A DNA stretch of 44,717 nt from Roseomonas acroporae. Its GTDB lineage: Bacteria; Pseudomonadota; Alphaproteobacteria; Acetobacterales; Acetobacteraceae. A program made the translations under genes and the position numbers. The DNA lies in NCBI RefSeq assembly GCF_023223525.1, contig NZ_JALPRX010000108.1, positions 1-44,717 on the forward strand, in the 5' to 3' direction. Position 1 is the first letter of the stretch. Every line of letters starts with the position of its first letter. Below are positions 33,457 through 41,520 of this stretch, piece after piece. The notes beneath the pieces are model-generated. The model made no database searches. It was not told the DNA's origin and worked only from the letters and a program-made list of their open reading frames with translations.

Positions 33457-33724
33457 TGCGGGCGGAATGGAACGGGCGGCGGCGTGCGACCGGCCGCGGC
33501 GATCGCCCCGGCAGGCGCCCCGGGCTGCCGCCACACCTGCCCACCGGTTTGTCCACAGCCCCGGCGCATAGCGTCAATCCATTGATCCAAAAAGATTTTT
33601 TTGATCTGGACAGACGAGTCGGGACGCCGTTGTGCACAGGGGGCCGACAACCCCGTCCACCATTTCGCGGCGGCGAGACGGCGGCGGGGTGCGCCTTGTG
33701 GACGAAGTCGGCGCCTGTGGGCAA
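33435..33724. other. Candidate replication origin or DnaA-binding region
   Basis: Five nonamers within two mismatches of the DnaA box TTATCCACA lie in 290 bp: TTTTCCACA (33435-33443, minus), TTGTCCACA (33549-33557, plus), TTGTGCACA (33630-33638, plus), TCGTCCACA (33697-33705, minus) and TTGCCCACA (33716-33724, minus). Between the second and third lies the most A/T-rich stretch nearby, about 33579-33607, containing AAAAAGATTTTTTT flanked by two GATC sites, like a duplex-unwinding element. One GANTC site (33616-33620), the target of the alphaproteobacterial CcrM methylase, is also present. No gene fits. It is a candidate only: a DnaA-titration site or regulatory region is possible. Confidence 0.5.
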
Positions 33725-33813
33725 GTACCTTGATGTGCCACGGCTTTCCGACGCCGGCGCAACGGCCGGCCGCGTTCCGGCGGACGCGGCGTGCGTCGGG
33801 GCGGCGATACGCC

Positions 33814-33856
33814 CTGCGGCGAACCGCGGTCCGGTTGGGACAGCGGTTCGCCGTAG
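33814..33856. repeat. 14-bp inverted repeat upstream of DUF2125
   Basis: Arms 33814-33827 (CTGCGGCGAACCGC) and 33843-33856 pair at 13 of 14 positions around a 15-base loop. It is followed directly by dispersed repeat copy C. It is a strong hairpin on either strand and could end transcripts coming from plsC. Confidence 0.85.
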
Positions 33857-33860
33857 CTCG

Positions 33861-33918
33861 TTGTTCCCGGCGCGGATGCGCGCCGCCGGGCTTGTCCGCC
33901 CGCCGGCGATCCGCTCTA
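33861..33918 (-). repeat. 58-bp dispersed repeat, copy C
   Basis: This copy shares an exact 26-base stretch (33893-33918) with copy A at 10516-10541 and aligns over its whole length with copy B at 21091-21149. Its end lies 13 bp from the DUF2125 ATG, so unlike the other copies it sits at a gene start. On the minus strand it begins TAGAGCGGATCGCC. Confidence 0.75.
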
Positions 33919-33931
33919 TCCCGCCTCGCCC

Positions 33932-35110
33932 ATGAGCCCCGATCCCCATGCCACCGACCCCGGCGCGGCCGGCAGCCCCTACGCCCGCCCCGAGCCGGGG
34001 GGCAGCCGCCGCCCCGCGCGCGGCGCCGGCCGGGGCCGGCACGCGCCCGCCCTGCGCCTGCTGCTCGGCCTCCTCCTGCTGCTCGCCCTGCTCGCCGCCG
34101 GCCATGCCGTGCTCTGGCGCTGGATGGCCAACCGGATGGAGGCCGGCTTCGCCACCTGGGCGGAGACCCGGCGCGCCCAGGGCTGGGTGGTCGAGCACGC
34201 CGCGCCGGTGCAGGGCGGCTGGCCCTTCTCGGCGACGCTGACCCTGCCGCGCTTCCGGCTCGCCGGCGGCGGCGCCACCGTGCCGGGGGGAATCGACTGG
34301 CGGGCGGAGGCGCTGGTGCTGCGCCTCGTGCCGCCGCGGCTGGAGCGGCTGACCGTGGAGGCCCAGGGGCCGCAGCGGCTGCGGCTCGGCACGCTGGAGG
34401 TGCCCTTCGCCGCCGACCGGCTCACCGCGCAGGTGCCGCTGGAAGCCGGCGTGCTGCCGCGCGAGGCCGGAATCGCGGCCGACCGGCTGCGGCTCGGCAC
34501 GCCGGCCGGGGCGGCGGAGCTGCGCCGCCTGCGACTCGAACTGGAGACGCGCAGCACCGCCATCGAGGGGGAGCCGGCGGTCTCGGCGACCCTGTCGGCG
34601 GAGGGGCTTGCGCTGCCGCCGGGCGTCGCGCCGCCCGCCCTCGGCGACCGCATCGCGAGCCTCGCCGCCGAGGCGGCGCTGACCGGCCCCATCCCCGCGG
34701 GGCGCGATCCGGCCGAGCGCGCCGCCATCTGGCGGGATGCCGGCGGCACGCTGGAGCTGCGCTCCCTGCAGCTTCGCTGGGGGCCGGCCGGCGGCGCGGC
34801 CTCGGCCACCCTGACGCTGGACGAGCGGCTGCAGCCCATGGGCGCCGGCACGCTGCGCCTGACCGGCTTCGCCGAGGTGCTGGACGCGCTCGCGGCGGGC
34901 GGCGCGATCGACGCGCGCAGCGCCATGGCCACGCGCGCCGTGGCGCAGCTGATGGCCCGCCGCCCCAGCGAGGACGCGCCGCCGCAGATCGAGGTGCCGG
35001 TGATGCTGGAGCACAGCACGCTGGGCATCGCGCGGCTGCGCGTGGCACGGCTGCCGCTCTGGCAATGGCCGGGGCAATGGCCGGGGCAACAGCCGGCCGC
35101 CTCTCCCTGA
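33932..35110 (+). CDS. DUF2125 family membrane-anchored protein
   Basis: The 392-residue protein has an Arg/Pro-rich cytosolic start, one membrane helix at about residues 42-62 (LRLLLGLLLLLALLAAGHAV) and a large predicted periplasmic domain. The block HAVLWRWMANRMEAGFATWA, followed by GWVVEHAAPVQGGWPFSATL, is typical of DUF2125, an alphaproteobacterial envelope family of unknown function. The ATG at 33932 is the first in frame and gives a plausible anchor. The C-terminus ends in a Trp/Pro/Gly/Gln tail encoded by three 12-bp repeats (35061-35096). It commonly follows plsC in related genomes; here 475 bp separate them. Confidence 0.85.
   Translation: MSPDPHATDPGAAGSPYARPEPGGSRRPARGAGRGRHAPALRLLLGLLLLLALLAAGHAVLWRWMANRMEAGFATWAETRRAQGWVVEHAAPVQGGWPFSATLTLPRFRLAGGGATVPGGIDWRAEALVLRLVPPRLERLTVEAQGPQRLRLGTLEVPFAADRLTAQVPLEAGVLPREAGIAADRLRLGTPAGAAELRRLRLELETRSTAIEGEPAVSATLSAEGLALPPGVAPPALGDRIASLAAEAALTGPIPAGRDPAERAAIWRDAGGTLELRSLQLRWGPAGGAASATLTLDERLQPMGAGTLRLTGFAEVLDALAAGGAIDARSAMATRAVAQLMARRPSEDAPPQIEVPVMLEHSTLGIARLRVARLPLWQWPGQWPGQQPAASP
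35061..35096 (+). repeat. 12-bp in-frame tandem repeat at DUF2125 C-terminus
   Basis: Three 12-bp units start at 35061, 35073 and 35085; the first two are identical (GGCAATGGCCGG). They encode WQWPGQWPGQQPA, just before the stop. Confidence 0.92.
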
Positions 35111-35345
35111 ATCTGCCCCGGCCGGCTCCCGGCGCGCCGTACGGGCGGGAAAAAGTCGTGCGCCCCCTGGCGCGGCGGCGGGCATGTCGCTAGCATGTCG
35201 GCCATGGCCATGCTCCGGACCTTCCAGGCGCGAATTAGCGGCCCGGCCGCCTAGGCGACCGGCCGATGCGGCATGCCGCGGGCCGTCGCCCGCGGCCGGG
35301 ACCCGATCCGTCCCCCTGCCCGTCCTGCCTTCCGGAGCTTTCCCG

Positions 35346-35612
35346 ATGTCCGAGTCCCTGGTCCCCGCCCGCTTCGTGGTCGTCGCCGACGCCTTCCCGG
35401 GCCTGCTCTCGCGCCTGCTCGAACCCTTCGCCAAGCGCGACCTGACGCCCGACAGCGTCCGGGCGACGCGCCAGGGCGAGGTGATGCGCGCCGAGATCGC
35501 CCTCGACGGCATGCCGGAAGGGATGCTGCACCTCGTCGCCGGCAATCTCGGCCAGGTGGTCGGCGTGCGCTCCGTCCGGATGGTGTCGGTCGCGGCGCTG
35601 TCGGCCGCCTGA
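35346..35612 (+). CDS. Small ACT-domain-like protein
   Basis: The 88-residue product starts at ATG 35346 with GGAG 9 bases upstream. The sequence RFVVVADAFPGLLSRLLEPF followed by KRDLTPDSVRATRQ has the pattern of an ACT domain (strand, glycine-leucine turn, helix, strand), like the regulatory subunits of acetolactate synthase. The second half, EIALDGMPEGMLHLVAGNLG, continues that fold. It stands alone, with no amino-acid biosynthesis gene beside it, so its ligand and partner are unknown. It could be a free-standing sensor. The 235 bp before it contain a perfect 10-bp palindrome CGCCTAGGCG at about 35249-35258, but no clear promoter. Confidence 0.7.
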   Translation: MSESLVPARFVVVADAFPGLLSRLLEPFAKRDLTPDSVRATRQGEVMRAEIALDGMPEGMLHLVAGNLGQVVGVRSVRMVSVAALSAA

Positions 35613-35802
35613 GCGGCCCGCCGGGAAACGCGCCGCCATCCCGTCGCGCCGGGGCCGTGCGGTCCGCTTCCGGCGTGCGCGCCGGCCCTGCTGACATGCG
35701 CGTGCACGCGGTCATTCACGGCATGACCGCCGCCGGGCGGGCGTGCGATGCTGGCGCGCCGGCGCCGCGACGCCGGGCCCAGGACCGGGAGCGTGCCGAC
35801 CG

Positions 35803-37389
35803 ATGCTTTGGGAAGCCTTGCCGAGCGCCCTGGACCTCGCGCGCTTCCAGTTCGCCTTCGTCGTGGTGTTCCACTTCCTGTTCCCCGCCTTCACCATCGG
35901 CATCGCCAGCTACCTCGCGGTGCTGGAGGGGCTGTGGCTGTGGACGAAGCGGGACGTCTACCTCGACGTGTTCCGCTACTGGCTGACCATCTTCGCCATC
36001 GTCTTCGCCATGGGCGTCGTCTCGGGCGTGGTGATGTCCTACCAGTTCGGCACCAACTGGTCGGCCTTCTCGGACAAGGCCGGGCCGGTGATCGGGCCGC
36101 TGATGGGCTACGAGGTGCTGACCGCCTTCTTTTTGGAGGCGGGCTTCCTCGGCATCATGCTGTTCGGGCTGGAGCGCGTGGGCCGCGCGCTGCACTTCGC
36201 GGCGACGCTGCTGGTCGCGGTCGGCACGGCGATCTCGGCCTTCTGGATCCTCTCCGTGAACTCGTGGATGCAGACGCCGGCGGGCCACAGCATCGCGCCC
36301 GACGGGCGCTTCATGCCGGAGGACTGGTTCGCGATCATCTTCAACCCGTCCTTTCCCTACCGCTTCGTCCACACCGTCACCGCCGCCTACCTGACCACCG
36401 CCTTCATCGTCGGCGCGGTCGGCGCCTGGCACGTGCTGCACGAGCGGCGCGCGCGCGACCGCGACGGCTCCGGCGTGACGCCCGGCCACAAGATCGCCAA
36501 CCCGCAGGCGCGCGTGATGCTCTCCATGGCGATGTGGATGGCGGCGGTGGTGGCGCCGTTGCAGATCCTGATCGGCGACGCGCACGGGCTGAACACGCTG
36601 GAGCACCAGCCGCAGAAGGTGGCGGCGATGGAAGGCCACTGGGAGCGGCAGCGCGGCGCGCCGCTGATCCTGTTCGGCCTGCCCGACATGGAGGCGGAGG
36701 AGACGCGCCTCGCGATCTCGATCCCCTACCTCTCCGGCCTGATCCTGACCCACAGCCTGGACGGCGAGACGCCGGGGCTGCGCGACTTCCCGCGCGAGGC
36801 GCGCCCGACCAACGTGCCGCTGGTGTTCTGGGCCTTCCGCGTGATGGTGGGGCTCGGCACGCTGATGGCGCTGACCGGGCTGGTCTCGCTGTGGCTGCGG
36901 CTGCGCGGGCGACTGTACGACACGGGCTGGTTCCAGCGCGCCGCGATCGCCATGGGCCCCTCGGGGCTGGTCGCGGTGACGGCGGGCTGGATCACCACCG
37001 AGGCGGGGCGGCAGCCCTGGACGGTGTACGGGCTGCTGCGCACCGCCGACAGCGTCTCGCCGCTGGCCGCGCCCGCCGTGGCCACCTCGCTCGCCGCCTT
37101 CGTGGTGGTGTACTTCCTCGTCTTCGGCGCCGGCATCTGGTACCTGTTCCGGCTGTTCTCGCGCACGCCCGGCCCCTTCGAGCAGGGCCCGCCCAAGGGC
37201 GAGCCGATCCGTACCGGCGGCATCCTGCCGGGCCCGGCCATGGACCCCGCCGCGATGCAGGCCGGCCGCCCCTCCTCCTCCGGCGACGGCCCGCACGCGC
37301 CGTCGGGTGGAGGCCCGCATGCGCCGTCGGGCGGAGGCCCGCATGCAGCGCCGGGCGGAGGCCCGCACGCGCCACAGCCGGCGGAGTGA
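35803..37389 (+). CDS. cioA: Cytochrome bd-type quinol oxidase subunit I (CioA)
   Basis: The 528-residue membrane protein binds the hemes of a bd-type oxidase and oxidises quinol. The heme-ligand histidine H24 is in VVVFHFLFPAFTIG, and the block GWITTEAGRQPW is conserved. The Q-loop is short (LEHQPQKVAAMEGHWERQRG then the next helix), which marks the CioA (cyanide-insensitive) branch. The C-terminal 65 residues are an unusual Gly/Pro/His-rich tail with four near-identical 8-residue units (GPHAPSGG) from 24-bp repeats. Its histidines might bind metal, but that is speculation. cioB begins 5 bp after the stop. Confidence 0.93.
   Translation: MLWEALPSALDLARFQFAFVVVFHFLFPAFTIGIASYLAVLEGLWLWTKRDVYLDVFRYWLTIFAIVFAMGVVSGVVMSYQFGTNWSAFSDKAGPVIGPLMGYEVLTAFFLEAGFLGIMLFGLERVGRALHFAATLLVAVGTAISAFWILSVNSWMQTPAGHSIAPDGRFMPEDWFAIIFNPSFPYRFVHTVTAAYLTTAFIVGAVGAWHVLHERRARDRDGSGVTPGHKIANPQARVMLSMAMWMAAVVAPLQILIGDAHGLNTLEHQPQKVAAMEGHWERQRGAPLILFGLPDMEAEETRLAISIPYLSGLILTHSLDGETPGLRDFPREARPTNVPLVFWAFRVMVGLGTLMALTGLVSLWLRLRGRLYDTGWFQRAAIAMGPSGLVAVTAGWITTEAGRQPWTVYGLLRTADSVSPLAAPAVATSLAAFVVVYFLVFGAGIWYLFRLFSRTPGPFEQGPPKGEPIRTGGILPGPAMDPAAMQAGRPSSSGDGPHAPSGGGPHAPSGGGPHAAPGGGPHAPQPAE
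37288..37377 (+). repeat. 24-bp in-frame tandem repeat in cioA
   Basis: Units of 24 bp start at 37288, 37312, 37336 and 37360 (last partial). They encode GPHAPSGG-type octapeptides in the C-terminal tail outside the conserved membrane core. Confidence 0.95.
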
Positions 37390-37394
37390 ACGCC

Positions 37395-38465
37395 ATGCCG
37401 ATCGAGACCTGGCTGCCCTTCGTCTGGGCCGTGATCATCGCGCTGGCCGTCTTCTTCTACGTCTGCATGGACGGGTTCGACCTCGGCCTCGGCATCCTCT
37501 TCCCCTTCATCCGGGAGAAGCCGGAACGCGACGTGATGGTGAACTCGGTGGCGCCCGTCTGGGACGGCAACGAGACCTGGCTGGTGATGGGGGGCGGCGG
37601 GCTGCTCGCGGTCTTCCCGCTGGCCTACGCCATCATCCTGCCCGCGCTCTACGCGCCGATGATCGGCATGCTGCTGGCGCTGATCTTCCGCGGCGTCTCC
37701 TTCGAGATGCGCTTCAAGGCGGACAACGCGGCGCAGCAGCGCTGGTGGGACCGCGCCTTCTCCTGGGGCTCCTACGGCGCCGCGATCTGCCAGGGCCTCG
37801 CGCTCGGGGCCATCGTGCAGGGCATCACCGTGACCGGCCGCGCCTACGGCGGCGGCTGGTGGGACTGGCTGACGCCCTTCACCCTGTTCACCGCCTTCTC
37901 GCTCACCGTGGGCTACGCGCTGCTCGGCGCCTGCTGGCTGGTGTGGAAGACGGAGGGCGCGCTGGAGCACCGCGCGCGCGACCTGGCGCGGGCGCTGGGC
38001 GCGCTGATGCTGGTGCTGATCGCGCTGCTCTCGCTCAGCATGCCCTTCCTGCAACCGGCCTTCCGCGCGCGCTGGTTCGACTTCCCGCTGATCCTGCTCG
38101 CCCTGCCGGTGCCGGTGCTGATGGCGCTGCTGGCCTGGCGCTTCTTCCGCGCGCTGCGCGAGACGGAGGCGCGCGAGGCGCTCGCCGCGGCGGACCCGAC
38201 GGGCCGGGTGTTCCGCTGGCGCGACGGCACCGCCTTCGCCTGCGTGCTGGGCTGGTTCTTCCTCTGCTACACCGGGCTCGGCATCAGCCTGTGGCCCAAC
38301 ATCGTGCCGCCTTCCGTCAGCATCTGGGATGCCGCGGCGCCGCCTGCCTCGCAGCTCTTCGTCCTGGTGGGCGCGGCGGTGCTGCTGCCGGTCATCCTCG
38401 CCTACACCGCCTACACCTACTGGATCTTCCGCGGGAAGGTCCGGCAGGGAGAGGGATACCACTGA
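37395..38465 (+). CDS. cioB: Cytochrome bd-type quinol oxidase subunit II (CioB)
   Basis: The 356-residue membrane subunit pairs with CioA. Typical blocks are FYVCMDGFDLGLGILFPF, SVAPVWDGNETWLVMGGGGL and LIFRGVSFEMRFKA, with about eight to nine membrane helices. Length is normal for CydB/CioB. The ATG at 37395 is 5 bp from the cioA stop. A TTG-started 46-codon gene follows 1 bp after its stop, so the three are probably one operon. Aerobic respiration with low proton pumping and resistance to cyanide or oxygen limitation would be expected. Confidence 0.95.
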   Translation: MPIETWLPFVWAVIIALAVFFYVCMDGFDLGLGILFPFIREKPERDVMVNSVAPVWDGNETWLVMGGGGLLAVFPLAYAIILPALYAPMIGMLLALIFRGVSFEMRFKADNAAQQRWWDRAFSWGSYGAAICQGLALGAIVQGITVTGRAYGGGWWDWLTPFTLFTAFSLTVGYALLGACWLVWKTEGALEHRARDLARALGALMLVLIALLSLSMPFLQPAFRARWFDFPLILLALPVPVLMALLAWRFFRALRETEAREALAAADPTGRVFRWRDGTAFACVLGWFFLCYTGLGISLWPNIVPPSVSIWDAAAPPASQLFVLVGAAVLLPVILAYTAYTYWIFRGKVRQGEGYH

Positions 38466-38466
38466 G

Positions 38467-38607
38467 TTGGCGGATGGCGGCGCGCCCGGCGAGGCGCCGC
38501 CGGGGCTCCGGCGCCGCCTGCTCTGGTTCGCGGCGCTCTGGGCCGCGGGCGTGCTGGCGGTGGGCAGCGTCGCCCTGCTGATCCGCTGGGTGCTGAAGCC
38601 CGGCTGA
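38467..38607 (+). CDS. Small DUF2474-type subunit of the bd oxidase
   Basis: The 46-residue protein starts at TTG 38467 (no in-frame ATG exists) with GGGAGAGGG about 12 bases upstream inside cioB. One membrane helix spans residues about 18-40 (WFAALWAAGVLAVGSVALLI) after a short Arg-rich segment, and it ends RWVLKPG. This matches DUF2474 proteins encoded after cioB in other proteobacteria, thought to be small subunits analogous to CydX. It is easily missed because of its size and start codon. Confidence 0.78.
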   Translation: MADGGAPGEAPPGLRRRLLWFAALWAAGVLAVGSVALLIRWVLKPG

Positions 38608-38710
38608 CGCCGGCCGCCGCCTTCCCGACCGCTTCCCGGCGCCGCGCTGGCGCGGCGTTTGCGTGCGCCTGCGCACCGGCATCGTCGCCGGCGGGCGCCG
38701 GAGGGGTCGG

Positions 38711-39892
38711 ATGCGGATCGGGATCATCGGCAGCGGCGTCGCGGGGTCCCTGCTGGCCGAGGGGCTGCTCGGCGCGCCGGGGATCGACCTCGCGCTCTTC
38801 GAGCGCGCCGGGGCGGGCGAGCATGCCGGGGCGGGCACCGGGCTCAACCTGGGACCGAACGCGCTGAAGGCGCTGCGCCTGCACATGCCGGCGCGGCACG
38901 CGGCGCTGCGCGCGGCCTCCCTGCCCTGGCGCCGCTGGACGGTGGCGCTGACGGATGGCCGGCCGCTGCTCGACCTCGACCTGCTGCGCATCGCCGAGGA
39001 GCCGGGGGCACGCATCCGCTGGTCGGAGCTGTACCGGCTGCTGCGCGCGCCGCTGGCCGCCGTCGCGCCCGGTCCCGTCCGGGGCGGCCATGCGCTGGAG
39101 GCGCTGGAGGCGGACGCGGCCGGCCGGCTGGTGCCGGTGTTCCGCCGCCCCGACGGCACGCTGGCGCGCGACGGCGGCTTCGACCTGCTGGTCGGCGCCG
39201 ACGGCCGCTACAGCCGGCTGCGCGCCCTGACCGCCGGCGAGCCGGTGCCGCGCCAGCTCGGCCTGTGCATCTGGCGGCTGCTGGTGCCGGCGGAGGCGTC
39301 GGCGGGCTGCCCGTTCGACGATTACGGGCAGTGGTTCAACGGCCATGCGCGGCTGCTGGCCTTCCGGGTGCCGGGCGGCGCGGTCTACGTCGCCGGCGCC
39401 TTCCCGCTGCCGCCCGACGGCGCCATCCCGGAGGCGGCGCGCAGCGTCGCCTGCCAGCAGGCGCTGTTCACGCCGCCGGACGGGGCGCCCTGCCCCGCCG
39501 TGGCCTGGATGCTGGAGCGCGTGGCGGCGGGCTTCGGCGACATCCACTGGGCGCGCATCCAGGAGACGCCGCTGCTGCGCCGGGCGGCGGAGGGGCGGGC
39601 ACTGTTCCTGGGGGATGCGGCGCAGGGGATGGTGCCCACGCTCGGGCAGGGCGCCACCCAGGCGATGGAGGATGGCGTGCTGGCCGCGCCGGTGCTGCGC
39701 GCCGGCGGCGACCCGGCGGCGTTGTCGGCGGCGGTGGCGGCGCGGCGCGACGCGCGGGTGGCGTTCGCGCGGGACCTGTCCTGGCAGGCGAGCGACACGA
39801 TGCTGGATGCCGACCCGGTGGCGGGCACGCGGCGCAAGGGCGAGGCGGCGTTCCTGGCGTCGCTGCGGCGGCTCTACACGGAGGTGGGGTGA
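38711..39892 (+). CDS. FAD-dependent monooxygenase
   Basis: The 393-residue flavoprotein has the dinucleotide-binding motif GIIGSGVAGSLLAEGLL (residues 4-20), a middle LLVGADGRYSRLRAL (GD-fold DG motif) and the C-terminal FLGDAAQGMVPTLGQG that binds the FAD ribityl and phosphate. This order is that of class A hydroxylases (PHBH/UbiH type). ATG 38711 has GGAGGGG 5-11 bases upstream. Substrate is unknown; salicylate-like aromatics are common for relatives. It follows the oxidase genes by about 100 bp in the same direction, but no pathway neighbours are present. Confidence 0.88.
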   Translation: MRIGIIGSGVAGSLLAEGLLGAPGIDLALFERAGAGEHAGAGTGLNLGPNALKALRLHMPARHAALRAASLPWRRWTVALTDGRPLLDLDLLRIAEEPGARIRWSELYRLLRAPLAAVAPGPVRGGHALEALEADAAGRLVPVFRRPDGTLARDGGFDLLVGADGRYSRLRALTAGEPVPRQLGLCIWRLLVPAEASAGCPFDDYGQWFNGHARLLAFRVPGGAVYVAGAFPLPPDGAIPEAARSVACQQALFTPPDGAPCPAVAWMLERVAAGFGDIHWARIQETPLLRRAAEGRALFLGDAAQGMVPTLGQGATQAMEDGVLAAPVLRAGGDPAALSAAVAARRDARVAFARDLSWQASDTMLDADPVAGTRRKGEAAFLASLRRLYTEVG

Positions 39893-39930
39893 GGCGGCGG
39901 GTCTCCCCGGCCGGCAGCCCCGCGCCTCAG

Positions 39931-40086
39931 AGCCTGTTCGAGAGGCCTGCGGCTGAGGGATGGCGAGGGATTTTTCGTGCCGGGAAGGAAGGGACGCCGG
40001 CGCGATGCGGGGCATCGTGCCAAGTCCCTGACGCGCCCGGCGCGGAAAAGACCCGCCGGACCGACCCGCAGGCTTCTCGAACAGGC
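39931..40086. mobile_element. 156-bp fold-back element (MITE-like)
   Basis: The ends are near-perfect inverted repeats: the left arm 39931-39952 (AGCCTGTTCGAGAGGCC...) and the right arm 40066-40086 pair at 20 of 21 positions. The interior also pairs in part: around 39962-39979 (GGGATTTTTCGTGCCGGG) with the region near 40036-40053. So the whole unit can form one long imperfect hairpin. It carries no gene and lies between convergent genes, 3 bp from the UspA stop. A solo arm is at 14835-14856. Confidence 0.7.
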
Positions 40087-40088
40087 CG

Positions 40089-40610
40089 TCAGGTCACCCG
40101 TTCCAGCTCGGCGTCGCTCAGGCCGCCCGGCACGATGGTCACCGGCAGCGGCAGCCGCCCCGCGTTGCGCCCGACCAGCGAGGAGATCAGCGGTCCCGGC
40201 CCGCCGCCATCGGCCGCCGCGGCCAGCACCAGGATGGAGATGCGCGGGTCCTCGGCCAGCAGCGCCTCCAGCGCCTCGCGCGGGTCGCCCTCGCGGATCA
40301 GCAGGATCGGCATGCCGCCGGTGATCTCCTGCACCTCGGCGGCGAGGCCGGAGAGCACCTTCTCCGCCTCCTCCCGCCGCTCCTCCGCCATCATGGCGCC
40401 GACGCCGGCCCAGAACATCGGCTCGGCCGGCTCCATCACGCGCAGCAGCGCGACGCGGCCGCCGCCGTTGCGCACGCGCAGCGAGGCGTAGCGCAGCGCC
40501 ACGGCGCGCTCCGGGCTGTCGTCCACCACCACCAGGAAGACGCGGTCGCGCTTGGCGGGGGTGGCGGTGGCCGCCGATTCCCCGGTTGCCGGATTGCCCG
40601 AATCGCTCAT
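40089..40610 (-). CDS. Universal stress protein (UspA) family
   Basis: The 173-residue protein has the UspA alpha/beta fold: VFLVVVDDSPERAVALRYAS at the first strand (about residues 25-44), a middle helix-rich part, and the C-terminal SSLVGRNAGRLPLPVTIVPG, which resembles the nucleotide-binding G-x2-G-x9-G region in degenerate form. The ATG at 40610 overlaps the TIGR02186 stop by one base (TGATG), so it is translationally coupled. A fold-back element touches its 3' end. Role is inferred only from family: small-ligand or nucleotide binding under stress. Confidence 0.85.
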   Translation of the reverse strand: MSDSGNPATGESAATATPAKRDRVFLVVVDDSPERAVALRYASLRVRNGGGRVALLRVMEPAEPMFWAGVGAMMAEERREEAEKVLSGLAAEVQEITGGMPILLIREGDPREALEALLAEDPRISILVLAAAADGGGPGPLISSLVGRNAGRLPLPVTIVPGGLSDAELERVT

Positions 40611-41401
40611 CAGCCCCTCCGGAACAGCACGCTGCCGAACCACCCGGCGAGGGCGGCGAGCAGCACGCAGACCAGACCGTAGACCAGCGGCGCGCGTTCC
40701 GCGACGTCGGCGATCCGCGCCGCCGTGCCCTCTCGGTCCACCCGCAGGCTGAGCGCCTGGCGCGCCACCACGCGGCGGTTGCGCACCAGCATCACCTCGA
40801 CGAGGTAGTCGCCGGTCAGCACCGTGGCGGGGATCGGGATGCGCGCCTGGAACAGGTGGCCGGCGGCGACGGTGATCGGGCTGACATCCTCGATCCACTC
40901 GCCCGCCTCCTGCTTCAGCTCGCGCAGCGCCGCGCGGTAGCCGACGCCCTGCGGGCCGGCGGACCAGAGCGGCAGCGCGTCGATGCCGAGCTGCAGCTCG
41001 CGCCGGTCGCCCTCGCCCAGCAGGTCGCGCAGCGGGCGGGTGCCGGTCACGGCGTAGTAGCTCGGCACGCCCGGGAAGCGCGCCGCCGCGCCGTTGATCC
41101 AGAAGCCGAGCACGCGCGTCTTGCGCCGCACCACCATCCCCTGGGTGGGGCCGATCGCCAGCACCAGGATCTCGTCGGCGCCGGCGCCGATGCTGCGATC
41201 GGTGGTGCCGAACACCACGATCTCGTCGCCGGTGAAGCCGGTGGTGATGGCGATCTCGCCGCGCGACAGGGCGGCGACGAGCGGCACGGGCGGCGGCGGC
41301 TGCGTCGCCGCCGCCCGGGGCAGGACGCACAGCAGGGCGCACAGCCCGGCGGCGAGCGCGCGGCCGGCGAGCGGGGACCGGGGCGCAGCCGGTGGGGCCA
41401 C
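40610..41401 (-). CDS. TIGR02186-family exported membrane-anchored protein
   Basis: The 263-residue protein has an N-terminal signal (about residues 10-32, LAAGLCALLCVLPRAAA), a beta-rich extracytoplasmic region (ITTGFTGDEIVVFGTTDR; VVRRKTRVLGFWINGA; YLVEVMLVRNRRVVARQALS) and a C-terminal membrane helix (APLVYGLVCVLLAALAGWF). This matches TIGR02186, a conserved alphaproteobacterial family of unknown function that I recall near TauE-type transporters. The start is probably GTG at 41401 (GGGACGG immediately upstream); no ATG is near. The gap to the tauE stop is 119 bp. Confidence 0.8.
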   Translation of the reverse strand: MAPPAAPRSPLAGRALAAGLCALLCVLPRAAATQPPPPVPLVAALSRGEIAITTGFTGDEIVVFGTTDRSIGAGADEILVLAIGPTQGMVVRRKTRVLGFWINGAAARFPGVPSYYAVTGTRPLRDLLGEGDRRELQLGIDALPLWSAGPQGVGYRAALRELKQEAGEWIEDVSPITVAAGHLFQARIPIPATVLTGDYLVEVMLVRNRRVVARQALSLRVDREGTAARIADVAERAPLVYGLVCVLLAALAGWFGSVLFRRG

Positions 41402-41520
41402 CCGTCCCGGGGCGGCGGGGCCGTGGGCGGGATGGGCGCGACGGCCGGGAGCGGCGGCGCGGACGGGCCGGGCACCGCCACCGGGAACAGGCCCGTGGGC
41501 GCTCCCCGCGGGCGGGGGCG

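Noticed and set aside
33560-33600. Possible IHF site (TCAATCCATTG) inside the candidate origin.
   Set aside because: It departs from the IHF consensus at one or two fixed positions; too weak to list as a site.
39931-40086. Insertion sequence with a transposase.
   Set aside because: The interval is only 156 bp and has no open frame; it can only be a non-autonomous or hairpin element.
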